A stretch of 42,482 bases of DNA from a virus: the IMG/VR virus record IMGVR_UViG_3300031715_000012, positions 1 to 42,482 of that record. One strand, given 5' to 3'. Positions within the stretch are counted from its first letter, which is position 1, and every line of letters begins with the position of its first letter. Of this stretch, positions 15,259-22,600 are shown in pieces. The notes under the pieces are model-generated. The model made no database searches and had not been told where the DNA came from. It worked only from the letters and a program-made list of their open reading frames with translations. The position numbers were made by a program, and so were the translations under genes.

Positions 15259-17073
15259 TCATATGCGCATTAGCCGCGGGCGCGAAGTCGGAATCGGGTG
15301 CGCGTCGGCCGCGGCGATCGCCATGGCGAGCGCGACCATGCCATCGATCTTTTTCGGTGAGTTGGAATTCGAGGGCTTCACCGGCTTCTGATTGCCGGCC
15401 GCGTCGCTCACCACCACCAGGTTGTCGGCCATCCAGTTCAGCACGGGATTGTTGCCGTGTTCGAACTCCGCGCCCTTCACCATGCTGAGCAGGCGCGTGA
15501 TAGGATCGTGCATCGAGACGAAGCCCTGGCGGTGCTCGACCAGCGTGAAGCCATCGGCCTGCAGTTGGTTCACCAGCAGCAGCGCGCGGTAAGGATCGAA
15601 GCGGATCTCGCGCACGTTGAAACGCCGCCCACACTCCCCGACGTCTTTGCGGATAAATTCGTCGTCACGTACGTTGCCTGGCGTCACCTTGAGAAAGCCC
15701 AGGCGCTCCCAGAGTTCGTACGGAATGCGATCGCGCTGCGTGCGCAGAGCCACCGACTCGCGCGGGGCATAGAACCAGGGCAGCACGCGGGCCTTCGGCA
15801 GTTTCGCCTGCTTCGGGAAGAAGAATACGTCGGCGGTCATGTCGTCGGTGGATCCGAGATCGAATGCGCCGTAGCAGGTGAGGCCCTTGAGCTCCTCGAG
15901 CTGGCGAGCTCGCCAGGCCACCGGATCCTCGGCACCGGCGCCGGCACACACGCGCCAGGCCTCGGCGCCGATCGCGCGGGTCTCCCCCTGGGTCCAGAAA
16001 CAGAAATTCAGCCGGCGGACGATGCCTTCCTTGGTCGGCATGGAGACGGCCTCGGTCACGAGCTCGCGCAGATATTCCTTCCGGATGGAGACGCCCAGGT
16101 TCGGGTTGGCTTTGATCCAGACGTCCTCATCGAGCCAGCTGTCGCAATTCGCGCAGCCATCTTTCGGCTGGGTGTGGCCGTTGGCGCGACACTCCTCGCA
16201 GGCGTCGAGGTGGCAGATGAAGGCGAAGTGTGCGTCGTTCTCGAGCACGCCCTCGAGGATCCGCCGCGAGTATTCATGCTGGTGGAAGCAGACCGTCTCA
16301 CGATCGAACCCCGAATTGGTGATCATGAAGATCAGGGCCTGGCGGCGCCCTTTGGTGCCGGCGCGCATCTTGTCGACGACGATCGGGCTGGGATGCTCGT
16401 GGATCTCGTCGAGCAATCCCATGTGCACGCGCTTGCCGTCGAGGCCGCGCTTTTCCGAAGAGATCGGGCGGAAGAAAGAGGCCGTTGCCCGCACCGAGAG
16501 ATTGTTGACGTGTGCCGCGATCTTCTGGCGCAGCAGCGGCGACTGGCTGCGCATGTTCTCGGCGTCGCGGAACAGAATCTTCGCCTGGTCCTTCATGACG
16601 GCCGCGGCGTAGACCTCAGCGGCCGGCTCACCGTCGGCGAGTAGTCCGAACAGACCGATGCCGGCCGCGAGTGGCGACTTACCACTGCCCTTGCCGATCT
16701 CGTTGTAGGCGGTGCGGAAACGGCGGAAGCCGTCGGGGCCCTTCCATCCGAACAGCGACGCCAGGACGAATTGCTGCCAGGGCTCAGGGATGAACGGCTT
16801 GCCGGCGTTCTCGCCCTCGGCGAAGCACAGGAACTTCGAGAAGAACTCGATCACGTACGCGGCCGCGACGTCGTCGTAACGCAGGCCGCGCGTGGGGCCA
16901 TCCGTGAGATCGCGGACGTGGCGCTCGACTGCCAGGAAGACGAGCCGGCCGGTGGGAATGTTTCCGGTCAGGACGTCGAGACAGTAGCGAGCGACGCGCG
17001 GCGTCTTACTGTGCGCGCTCGCTAGCAGGCTTTCGGTCGAGGAAGTCTTGAAGCTGGTCTTGTGCTTTAACAT
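15259..17073 (-). CDS. terL: Terminase large subunit
   Basis: 604 residues from ATG 17073 (a GTG at 17097 is possible), overlapping the small subunit gene. ATPase: Walker A-type NEIGKGSGKSPLAAG, Walker B-type VHMGLLDEIHE. RNase H-like nuclease: GAFDLGSTDDMTA with the first Asp and KKIDGMVALAMA with a later Asp. The protein packages DNA into the prohead through the portal. Between them is CEECRANGHTQPKDGCANC, a C-x2-C-x12-C-x2-C insertion immediately before the DEDVWIKANPNLG motif, likely a zinc-binding loop. The group is HK97/Terminase_1-like. Confidence 0.93.
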   Translation of the reverse strand: MLKHKTSFKTSSTESLLASAHSKTPRVARYCLDVLTGNIPTGRLVFLAVERHVRDLTDGPTRGLRYDDVAAAYVIEFFSKFLCFAEGENAGKPFIPEPWQQFVLASLFGWKGPDGFRRFRTAYNEIGKGSGKSPLAAGIGLFGLLADGEPAAEVYAAAVMKDQAKILFRDAENMRSQSPLLRQKIAAHVNNLSVRATASFFRPISSEKRGLDGKRVHMGLLDEIHEHPSPIVVDKMRAGTKGRRQALIFMITNSGFDRETVCFHQHEYSRRILEGVLENDAHFAFICHLDACEECRANGHTQPKDGCANCDSWLDEDVWIKANPNLGVSIRKEYLRELVTEAVSMPTKEGIVRRLNFCFWTQGETRAIGAEAWRVCAGAGAEDPVAWRARQLEELKGLTCYGAFDLGSTDDMTADVFFFPKQAKLPKARVLPWFYAPRESVALRTQRDRIPYELWERLGFLKVTPGNVRDDEFIRKDVGECGRRFNVREIRFDPYRALLLVNQLQADGFTLVEHRQGFVSMHDPITRLLSMVKGAEFEHGNNPVLNWMADNLVVVSDAAGNQKPVKPSNSNSPKKIDGMVALAMAIAAADAHPIPTSRPRLMRI

Positions 17074-17533
17074 CAGGTTCGAGATCGCGGCCTTCACTGG
17101 CGGCGACTTTGGTGCGGGATGCCGGCGTGAGGCCGAACTCCTGCAGAAATGCTCGGATCAGCCGGCTGCACTCGTTGAAGATCGAGACTGCCGGATTCTT
17201 TTTCAGCGTCGAGACGCCGACCTCGTCGACCTTCGCGATGACGATGCCGTACTTCCTGATCGCGGCGTCGGCCTGCAGCGCCAGGGCGTGCAGTTTGCAG
17301 TAGGCGGCCAGCGCGGGGCCGTCGGCGGTGGTCAGCACGCCCATCTTCTCGAGCACTGGCGTGAGCCGATTCCACTCCTGGCGCGCGGCGCCCTTCAGAT
17401 CTGTGGGCATCTCCGGCATGCCCGCGCGGGGCCGCGGCTCGCGCCGGTTCGGCTTGCGCTTGCCAGGATTGCCGCGGACCGCCTTGACCTTCGACGGCAT
17501 CCGATTGCTGCCGCCTGACCCTCTTCCGCCCAT
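17006..17533 (-). CDS. terS: Terminase small subunit (P27-like)
   Basis: 175 residues from ATG 17533; a GTG at 17563 would add 10 residues. The start MGGRGSGGSNRMPS then KAVRGNPGKRK, the middle EWNRLTPVLEKMGVLTTAD with LAAYCKLHA, and the C-terminal NECSRLIRAFLQEFGLTPAS are diagnostic of the P27/Terminase_4 family. It recognises the packaging site and recruits the large subunit. The downstream end overlaps the large-subunit gene. Confidence 0.9.
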   Translation of the reverse strand: MGGRGSGGSNRMPSKVKAVRGNPGKRKPNRREPRPRAGMPEMPTDLKGAARQEWNRLTPVLEKMGVLTTADGPALAAYCKLHALALQADAAIRKYGIVIAKVDEVGVSTLKKNPAVSIFNECSRLIRAFLQEFGLTPASRTKVAASEGRDLEPDVKAQDQLQDFLDRKPASERAQ

Positions 17534-17617
17534 TTTTGAAAAACTCTTTTGCTGCGGCGTCACGCGTGTGGCTGGACACCGGTCGCTAGCGGCCGCGCCT
17601 GGCGAAAACCGACCCCC

Positions 17618-17950
17618 CTACCCCCCCGCCGATGTCTTTGCCGTGTGATCAGCATGGCAGGCTCCCTGCAAGTTATTCATATCGAAGAAGAACCGCTCGT
17701 CGCCGTTGTGTTGCGCGATGTACTTCGCCGCCGGCACGATGTGGTCCGCGTCAGTGCTCGGCGCGGCCCCACCGCACAGCTTAGCGATCATGCACAGCGG
17801 ATCTCGTGCCAGCACCGCAGGCTGAGTGCGGCGCCGCCACTGCACCGAGTCATAGAGTCGCCGGATCCCGCCGGCGCGACGTTGCCGCTCGCGATCGCGC
17901 GCATCGTGTTCGTGGCCCTGCGGTACAGCTCTCGGCGCTCGGGTAGGCAT
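17618..17950 (-). CDS. HNH nuclease next to terminase
   Basis: 110 residues. LYDSVQWRRRTQPAVLARDP then PLCMIAKLCGG, followed by the nuclease core ADHIVPAAKY, a MNNLQGACHADH segment and the AKT end; this is the HNH order seen in the nuclease encoded beside terminase genes of cos-type phages (HK97 gp74 class), which assists cleavage of packaged DNA. The catalytic His pair is in DHI and the Asn in NNLQ. Its place predicts a cos site in the nearby non-coding DNA, but none was identified. Confidence 0.85.
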   Translation of the reverse strand: MPTRAPRAVPQGHEHDARDRERQRRAGGIRRLYDSVQWRRRTQPAVLARDPLCMIAKLCGGAAPSTDADHIVPAAKYIAQHNGDERFFFDMNNLQGACHADHTAKTSAGG

Positions 17951-17955
17951 TCAAA

Positions 17956-18258
17956 TCAGCGCCGGGTCGCGAGAAACTGCTGTAGCAGCCATAGCGTAAT
18001 GGGCCACAGTCCGATCGCTGACGCGGTGAGAACTCGTGTCCAGATGCGTTGCCAGCCCAGCTGCCGCTGCGTCGTGGTCAGGCGCGTGTTGAGCTTCGTG
18101 TTGATGACAACCTGTTTCTTCAGATTGTCGTGCGCCTTGTTGAGATCGGCCTGCAGCTGCTCCATCGTGCGCTTCTCGGTGTAAGGCTGATAGCGCGTGC
18201 CGTGCTGCTGCACATAGAACTGGAATTCCGACGGCGTCTGGATCTCCGGATGTTTCAT
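17956..18258 (-). CDS. Coiled-coil protein with C-terminal membrane anchor
   Basis: 100 residues. The N-terminal half is polar (MKHPEIQTPSEFQFYVQQHG), the middle is a charged helix (MEQLQADLNKAHDNLKKQ), and a hydrophobic segment near the end (VLTASAIGLWPITLWLLQQF) precedes LATRR. This topology (cytoplasmic coiled coil, tail anchor) resembles i-spanin-like or small phage membrane proteins, but it is not beside the lysis cassette. No function is assigned. It precedes the HNH gene by 5 nt. Confidence 0.55.
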   Translation of the reverse strand: MKHPEIQTPSEFQFYVQQHGTRYQPYTEKRTMEQLQADLNKAHDNLKKQVVINTKLNTRLTTTQRQLGWQRIWTRVLTASAIGLWPITLWLLQQFLATRR

Positions 18259-18397
18259 CGATTACCTTGGTTCCTTGCACCTTCAGCCTGGAAGCGTCAG
18301 GTTTAGACCGTATGGCCGCAAAGCCAGCGTCGGCGCTAGTCTGCGGTCAACACACTCATGCTGGCCCTGCTGCAACTCGCGCCGTACGCTCACGAAC

Positions 18398-18634
18398 TCA
18401 ACCGGTTTGGTTCGGAGTGCGCCGAGGACTGTCCAGCGTGTCTGTGGGTTGCGGAGGTTCAAGCCCATAGTGACGCCGCAATCGCAACTCCGTCGCGCGC
18501 AGCGTCGACCCGTAGTCTGAGGCAATCCCGCCCAGCCAAAGCACCGTATGTGGGGAAAGAGCGTCGGCGCCGTCTGACGCCAGAACCATCTTCACGCACG
18601 CCGCAAGAATTAAATCCTCTAAGCGCCGAAGCAC
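18398..18634 (-). CDS. Possible small protein in the 18.26-18.68 kb gap
   Basis: 78 codons from GTG 18634 with a plausible sequence (LEDLILAACVKMVLASDGAD, later GSTLRATELRLRRHYGLEPP). It is the best reading of a 425-bp stretch between clearer genes. A second minus frame (18468-18283, 61 codons, MGLNLRNPQTRWTVLGALR) overlaps its end and could be real instead or as well. Neither has a strong ribosome binding site, and part of this stretch may be the packaging (cos) region. Confidence 0.35.
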   Translation of the reverse strand: MLRRLEDLILAACVKMVLASDGADALSPHTVLWLGGIASDYGSTLRATELRLRRHYGLEPPQPTDTLDSPRRTPNQTG

Positions 18635-18684
18635 CTGAAATCACGCGGCTGGTCCACACTCCGAGTTAGCCGCCTCGGCGGCAT

Positions 18685-18993
18685 TCACAGCTGCGTTCCA
18701 GCCAAGGCCGGCTGCGGGTTCATTTGCCAGACTGGGATTGGCGTCACTTCAATTTTCAACCGGGGACAGTGGCATCCGGATAGGCGCTTCTGCCACACGG
18801 CCAGGAAATTTCCTGGGACCGGAACGCCGACGTCTTCGGGACGCAGGAATTGCACGGCTTCGCGCCCATCGTTCAGCGTGATATAGTCAGCCTGACCGCT
18901 CTCCACTAGATCGTCGGCCCTGTTGTCCGAGAGGCGGAAACGAAAGGAGTCCACTGCTGGGTTGTCTTCCCAGCCGTACACACGTTTGCTCAT
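18685..18993 (-). CDS. Unknown small protein
   Basis: 102 residues from ATG 18993; the frame is open further upstream, so the start is uncertain. MSKRVYGWEDNPAVDSFRFR, then an acidic middle (ESGQADYITLNDGREAVQFL), then a basic segment with CHC. It looks coding by its amino acid mix but is not recognised. About 125 bp without a gene separate it from the upstream membrane protein. Confidence 0.5.
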   Translation of the reverse strand: MSKRVYGWEDNPAVDSFRFRLSDNRADDLVESGQADYITLNDGREAVQFLRPEDVGVPVPGNFLAVWQKRLSGCHCPRLKIEVTPIPVWQMNPQPALAGTQL

Positions 18994-19120
18994 GATTATC
19001 GAAGGGGGCGGCTTTGGCGCGCGCCCGGCGCTGAAAATGCTCAGAGAAGGGAAAAAACCAGCAGAAGGGGAATTGTGGACCGCTGGCGGGATACTAGCGT
19101 AGTTACGACCGACGCGCAAC

Positions 19121-19384
19121 TTAAGTTTTGTCCATCACTTCGGCGCGCGTTTTGTCGCGGCGGCGGGCAACGATTCGGCGCAGCGCGGTCGCGAGAATGA
19201 ACGGCCAGAACAGCGCGATCACCGTGCTGGTCGAGAGGCGCAGCTCGCGCAGTGGGATCCCGGAAGGGTAGTCCGGATAGGGAACATCCTGTCGCATCTG
19301 CCGCCGATCGTGGAAGGCTGCAAACGCCATTCCGATCAGCAGCCACGCCAGCGCGACGGTGATGGGCAGATCGTCGATCGTCAT
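19121..19384 (-). CDS. Small membrane protein
   Basis: 87 residues with two hydrophobic stretches (ITVALAWLLIGMAFAAF near residues 8-24 and STVIALFWPFILATAL near 53-68) separated by a charged loop and followed by a very basic tail (RRIVARRRDKTRAEV). Its ATG overlaps the previous stop (ATGA). No function is assigned. Confidence 0.6.
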   Translation of the reverse strand: MTIDDLPITVALAWLLIGMAFAAFHDRRQMRQDVPYPDYPSGIPLRELRLSTSTVIALFWPFILATALRRIVARRRDKTRAEVMDKT

Positions 19385-19566
19385 TGCCCCTGAACCTCCA
19401 CGGTGTAGTGCGCGATCGCTGAGTGCAGCGCGCGGTACTGCGCCGAGTCGACTGGTTCGGCGCCATCGAGCTGCGGCCGCAGGATGGCGAGCAGCTCCTC
19501 GATGAGCTCATCCTGGCGATCGGTGAGCGGCTTCTGTTTGGTGGGAGAGTGGGTTTCACCCGCCAT
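19381..19566 (-). CDS. Unknown small acidic protein
   Basis: 61 residues, helical and acidic in the middle (TDRQDELIEELLAILRPQLD). It overlaps both neighbours by a few bases, which suits a tightly packed early operon. It is not recognised. Confidence 0.5.
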   Translation of the reverse strand: MAGETHSPTKQKPLTDRQDELIEELLAILRPQLDGAEPVDSAQYRALHSAIAHYTVEVQGQ

Positions 19567-19810
19567 GGTTCGGCTCCTGGTCTAGCGTGGCGCCGCTGTC
19601 CGGATCCGGCACGCGCCAGCAGCTGCACTCGACGTACTGCAATCCGCCGCGCACGCGCAGCACACGGCGGAAGGCGCGCGCGCCGCAGAAGATCACGTCC
19701 GGAGCCGAGCCGATCGGCAGCTCGGTGCGCAGCAGTAAGCTCGTATCGGCCAGGAAGAGCTCGGCGGGAAAGCCGCGCTTCTCACCCGGCGCGTCGCTGC
19801 TTCTGAGCAT
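19556..19810 (-). CDS. Unknown small protein
   Basis: 84 residues from ATG 19810. Contains a beta-like core (FLADTSLLLRTELPIGSAP, VIFCGARAFRRVLRVRGGLQ) and Cys residues in the YVECSCWRV segment. Its frame is open upstream, but the upstream part lacks coding character. It overlaps the next gene by 11 bp. Confidence 0.5.
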   Translation of the reverse strand: MLRSSDAPGEKRGFPAELFLADTSLLLRTELPIGSAPDVIFCGARAFRRVLRVRGGLQYVECSCWRVPDPDSGATLDQEPNHGG

Positions 19811-19867
19811 CGCGCCCGGCCTGGGGGCTTGGCGCGGTGTTGAGCAGCTAAATCGGAAGGAGGATTT

Positions 19868-20167
19868 ATGGCTCTGATCTTCACAGAGGGATTCGATAAT
19901 CCGCAGCAGCAGGGCTGGGACGTAGACCAACGCCGATCGCGCGGATTCCAGATGCTACGAAATGCGTGCATGCACTTGATTGACGCCCCTTCTATCGACG
20001 TGGCCGCACTTCGTGTATTGCGCCGATGCCAGCGCCGCATGATCGCCGAAGATATCAGCCGCCACGCGCCCCGGCTCGAACGCGACGATCACCCATCTTC
20101 CGACGTTCCGATGGCCGCAAGTGGTCTCCGCCTCATGTGGCAGATCGGCGAGCTTGGGCAGTACTAG
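19868..20167 (+). pseudogene. Possible plus-strand fragment of a LamG-type tail gene
   Basis: A strong Shine-Dalgarno (AAGGAGG at 19857-19863) sits 4 nt before an ATG that begins MALIFTEGFDNPQQQGWD. This resembles the start of the LamG-like minor tail protein of this phage (MAYQFCDGFDN). After about 30-45 codons the frame runs antisense to the gene at 20194-19955, and the similarity is lost. It is best read as a broken gene start left by recombination, or as a short plus-strand gene. Confidence 0.3.
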
Positions 20168-20194
20168 CTTCGTTTTCGGGGATGCTGTTTCCAT
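19955..20194 (-). CDS. Unknown small protein
   Basis: 79 residues, METASPKTKLVLPKLADLP, then CGHRNVGRWVIVAFEPGRVA. AAGGAG lies 6 nt before the ATG, and codon third positions are GC-rich as in the confident genes. It overlaps the end of the upstream gene by 62 bp and is antisense to the plus-strand fragment. It is not recognised. Confidence 0.5.
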   Translation of the reverse strand: METASPKTKLVLPKLADLPHEAETTCGHRNVGRWVIVAFEPGRVAADIFGDHAALASAQYTKCGHVDRRGVNQVHARIS

Positions 20195-20414
20195 CGCTGG
20201 CTCCTTCCGTGGGCTGCGTGAGTCGATACTTCGCGATCAGGATCAGCGCCGTCGGCCGCAGGATCATGAAATCCCTGCGCGTGGCCGCCAGCACCGCGGT
20301 CGCAAAGTAGCTGAGGAAACGATTGTCAGCGCTAGGCGCAACGGTCGAGAAAACCGTCTTGATTTCCTCGTCGGTCAGCCGCGCAGATTTTTTCAGATCG
20401 ATCGCATCTAGCAT
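20133..20414 (-). CDS. Unknown small protein
   Basis: 93 residues: MLDAIDLKKSARLTDEEIKT, then a hydrophobic helix-like middle (RFLSYFATAVLAATRRDFMI). Start supported by GGAGG 9 nt upstream; the ATG overlaps the end of the preceding frame (GAATGCTAG), indicating coupled translation. Not recognised. Confidence 0.55.
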   Translation of the reverse strand: MLDAIDLKKSARLTDEEIKTVFSTVAPSADNRFLSYFATAVLAATRRDFMILRPTALILIAKYRLTQPTEGASDGNSIPENEASTAQARRSAT

Positions 20415-20521
20415 TCGTGCGGCACCTCCGTCGCCGCCAGAACTTCGTTCACGCATTCCTGTAGCCCGAGTCGCTCCTGCTCGTCCTGCCACACCCGATG
20501 TTCCCGCAGCCGCTTCTCCAC
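20408..20521 (-). CDS. Short coding frame downstream of a heptamer repeat, possibly phase-variable
   Basis: From GTG 20521 the frame reads VEKRLREHRVWQDEQERLG and ends PHEC, 37 residues, and its stop is coupled to the next gene. The same frame extends upstream through the heptamer repeat but meets TGA before any ATG. A good ATG at 20592 (MRELK) opens a different frame through the repeat. With one more 7-bp unit the two frames would join into one protein of about 60 residues. So the present copy may be the OFF state, or the GTG may be the true start. Confidence 0.4.
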   Translation of the reverse strand: MEKRLREHRVWQDEQERLGLQECVNEVLAATEVPHEC

Positions 20522-20533
20522 GAAGTCGGAAAA

Positions 20534-20575
20534 GGGCTGAGGGCTGAGGGCTGAGGGCTGAGGGCTGAGGGCTGA
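20534..20575. repeat. Heptanucleotide tandem repeat, six copies
   Basis: Six uninterrupted copies of GGGCTGA (plus strand). On the minus strand the three frames encode Ser-Ala-Leu-Ser-Pro-Gln-Pro permutations. Because 7 is not a multiple of 3, copy-number change would shift the frame of the small gene across it. Similar but degenerate heptamers appear in gaps near 8890-8920 and 36372-36405. Confidence 0.9.
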
Positions 20576-20579
20576 GGTT

Positions 20580-20774
20580 TCAGTTCACGCATATTGCCAC
20601 CCCCACCAGACAGAGCTCGCGCCGCGGATGGTCCGGATGCTGCGCCACCGCCAGCTTGCGCAGCCCTGGGCGCCAGTCCAACTCGAGGTGCGGCGCAATC
20701 CAGATGTACATGCCGAACTTCGGGTGCGGAGCGGCGACGGTCGGCAGCATCTTTCCGAGCGGAGCGGTCACCAT
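20580..20774 (-). CDS. Unknown small protein
   Basis: 64 residues, MVTAPLGKMLPTVAAPHPKF then MYIWIAPHLELDWRPGLRKL. It begins 7 bp inside the end of the upstream gene. The Trp-containing beta pattern and GC-rich third positions favour a real gene. Not recognised. Confidence 0.5.
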   Translation of the reverse strand: MVTAPLGKMLPTVAAPHPKFGMYIWIAPHLELDWRPGLRKLAVAQHPDHPRRELCLVGVAICVN

Positions 20775-21319
20775 GTGCCACCTCGCGCGTTCGCCATGAT
20801 CGCGGCGATTTGTCGCGGAACCGATTCGCCTGGCTTGCGGCCGCCCCCGCGGTGCCGTTCTGGAATGATGCGTTCGATCTCAAGCTGGCCGTCGCACCAG
20901 TGCTCGATCACCAGCCGGCTCTTCGCGCGCCAGCCACTCACCACCAGGCGGTGGAACCGGAAGAACCGCATGCGCCGCGCCGGATTCACGCGACTCATTT
21001 CCGGGTAAGGATCGCCGAGCACGAAGTTGAGCAGGTCGGCGAGCTGTGATGGGGTCAGCTCGGGTTGGGGCCAGTTGCGTTCCTGCAGCAGCTTCAGCTC
21101 GAGCCGCGGTGCGCGATCCACAGTTTTCCGTGACTCTGCTCTGGTTCCTGAAGTCAGATATTCAAAATCATTAGAACCAAGAGCCGTAACCGTTTCCTGT
21201 GGAATCTGTGCAAAACCTCGGGCCGCGCTGTCGTCGCGCGGCTCGCGTGCTACTTCAATTTGTGAAAATGCTGTGGGGCCGAGAGTTGCGATCGACCTAG
21301 AAGCGAACCCATGGTTCAC
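20768..21319 (-). CDS. Unknown accessory protein
   Basis: 183 residues from GTG 21319, chosen because GGAGGG lies 6 nt upstream and the start follows the stop of the Fis-like gene by one base. N-terminal ~90 residues are polar and probably flexible. The C-terminal half is compact: LTPSQLADLLNFVLGDPYPE, RRMRFFRFHRLVVSGWRAKS and ERIIPERHRGGGRKPGESVP. Positive charge in that half would allow nucleic acid binding, but no motif is recognised. The open frame further upstream is a shadow of the Fis-like gene. Confidence 0.6.
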   Translation of the reverse strand: MNHGFASRSIATLGPTAFSQIEVAREPRDDSAARGFAQIPQETVTALGSNDFEYLTSGTRAESRKTVDRAPRLELKLLQERNWPQPELTPSQLADLLNFVLGDPYPEMSRVNPARRMRFFRFHRLVVSGWRAKSRLVIEHWCDGQLEIERIIPERHRGGGRKPGESVPRQIAAIMANARGGTW

Positions 21320-21320
21320 G

Positions 21321-21677
21321 TTATGCCCTCCGGCGCGCAGGTTCTTCCACGCGCGATACACAGGTTTTTCCACCGGCCCGGCGAGGGCCATGGGAAGGTT
21401 CGAAGACGAGCCGCAGCTGTCGCCGCGGCAGTTGCCGCAGCTGCTTGGCAAAGCCCGCGAGATTGAATTCGCGGAGCATGCGGTCGAGCGTGTTGCGGTG
21501 GATCTCGAGATCGACGGCCGCGCGCGAGACGTTGCCTTCGGTGCGCTCGAGCGCAGCGACGACGAGGGAGTAGTCATGGTTGTCGAGCGACTGGCTGCGA
21601 GTCATGCCGGCGCGCAGCTCGAGTCGCGCGACGTGCAGGGCTGGGGATGAAGGGCTGGGCTTCAGCAGTGGGTTCAT
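21321..21677 (-). CDS. Fis-type HTH regulator
   Basis: 118 residues, ATGA-coupled to the gene before it; an internal ATG at 21605 is an alternative start. Residues about 33-72 (LVVAALERTEGNVSRAAVDL, then EIHRNTLDRMLREFNL) match the Fis/HTH_8 domain found at the end of NtrC-type activators, here without an ATPase domain. The basic tail may add DNA contact. It is a candidate phage transcription factor or nucleoid-type protein acting on the repeated operator-like sites. Confidence 0.7.
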   Translation of the reverse strand: MNPLLKPSPSSPALHVARLELRAGMTRSQSLDNHDYSLVVAALERTEGNVSRAAVDLEIHRNTLDRMLREFNLAGFAKQLRQLPRRQLRLVFEPSHGPRRAGGKTCVSRVEEPARRRA

Positions 21678-22018
21678 GCGCGCCGCACCACCTTGCCGTT
21701 AGTTGGCTGCTGCACATGCGGTTCTTCAGCAGGCGGCTCGAGATCGCGCAGCACGCTAGCCAGTGACTGCGCGTGGGCGTAGGCGAGGAAGATGTGTTCC
21801 ACGTCAGCGCGAGCGCCGACGTACTCGGTGTTGCGCAGGATGACCTGGCCCGAATGCGACTGCAACACTTCGAGCTTGCGCATCGGGGTATCGATCACCG
21901 CCGTCGCGTCGTACGCCGTGATGATCTGTGTCGTGGTTTTCCGGTTGTCGCGCGCGCGCAGCGTCTCAAGCGCGCGGTGGCTGACTCCAGCAGTCAATTC
22001 GGCCTCACTGAGGCTCAT
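21674..22018 (-). CDS. Unknown early protein
   Basis: 114 residues: MSLSEAELTAGVSHRALETL, a central TTQIITAYDATAVIDTPMRK, and a helical end. Starts and ends in ATGA overlaps. Not recognised; the composition suggests a soluble cytoplasmic protein. Confidence 0.55.
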   Translation of the reverse strand: MSLSEAELTAGVSHRALETLRARDNRKTTTQIITAYDATAVIDTPMRKLEVLQSHSGQVILRNTEYVGARADVEHIFLAYAHAQSLASVLRDLEPPAEEPHVQQPTNGKVVRRA

Positions 22019-22104
22019 AGGGTCTTTGGTCGGCTCGCGGGATTAAACCGCCGGCGAGAAGGGCGCCGGCGGCTGCTCTGGCGGATCTCCGCGAGCCTCG
22101 TCAT
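22015..22104 (-). CDS. Possible 29-residue arginine-rich micro-ORF
   Basis: Begins MTRLAEIRQSSRRRPSRRRF and stops at TGA overlapping the next ATG (CTATGAG), the coupling found throughout this operon. It would fill the 121-bp gap between clearer genes. Ribosome binding is weak and the Arg content may just reflect GC-rich DNA. Confidence 0.3.
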   Translation of the reverse strand: MTRLAEIRQSSRRRPSRRRFNPASRPKTL

Positions 22105-22139
22105 TTTCCGATCGCGCGAAAGCTGCCCTTCTCCGCGAT

Positions 22140-22346
22140 CTAGATTCGCCGTCTTTCCGGCCTGCCATTTCTGCGGAGCAGGGCGCGGCTGGGTCGGTCA
22201 CCGTGCCCTGCTCCGACAGGAACTTTGCGCCCCGGCCGGGCCATGATCGCGTGGTGCTTCACGCGAGCCGCTGTCGCTAGCGGCTTCCGGCCGGGGGTGC
22301 GCGCTTCCCGCGATGGGATTAGGTCGCGCGCAAAAAGTGTGCTCAC
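22140..22346 (-). CDS. Possible small basic protein
   Basis: 68 codons from a GTG that overlaps the previous stop (GTGA). Very basic (ARPGRKVPVGAGHGDRPSRA, RRNGRPERRRI). The coupling favours a gene, but no similarity is recognised and the composition is biased, so this is tentative. Confidence 0.4.
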   Translation of the reverse strand: MSTLFARDLIPSREARTPGRKPLATAARVKHHAIMARPGRKVPVGAGHGDRPSRALLRRNGRPERRRI

Positions 22347-22600
22347 GCAGTCCTCGGTTCTTTCCGCGGCGGGGCCACCAGCGCCGGGGCTTCGGACCTC
22401 TTCGCGAGGAACGATGCGGCGGTTTCGCCGCCGACCAGGTCGAGGTATTTCAGTTCGACCTTCGCGGAATCAATCAGGCTCCGGGAGACGTTGCAGATGG
22501 CATTCGCGCGGGCGACGTCCATCGGCTTCTCGTCGTCCTTCAGCGCTTCGATCGTTTCGAACAAGTGATTACGCAGATCGTCGAGCGTGTTCTTCGGCAC
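22343..22600 (-). CDS. Unknown small helical protein
   Basis: 85 residues from GTG 22600, chosen because GGAGG lies 5 nt upstream. Helical sequence (NTLDDLRNHLFETIEALKDD, then ARANAICNVSRSLIDSAKVE) of a type common in early regions of siphoviruses near replication or HNH genes. It overlaps the HNH gene by 32 bp. No function is known. Confidence 0.6.
   Translation of the reverse strand: MPKNTLDDLRNHLFETIEALKDDEKPMDVARANAICNVSRSLIDSAKVELKYLDLVGGETAASFLAKRSEAPALVAPPRKEPRTA

Noticed and set aside
13674-15488. 604-codon plus-strand ORF
   Set aside because: It is antisense to the portal and terminase genes, and high GC at third positions keeps such frames open.
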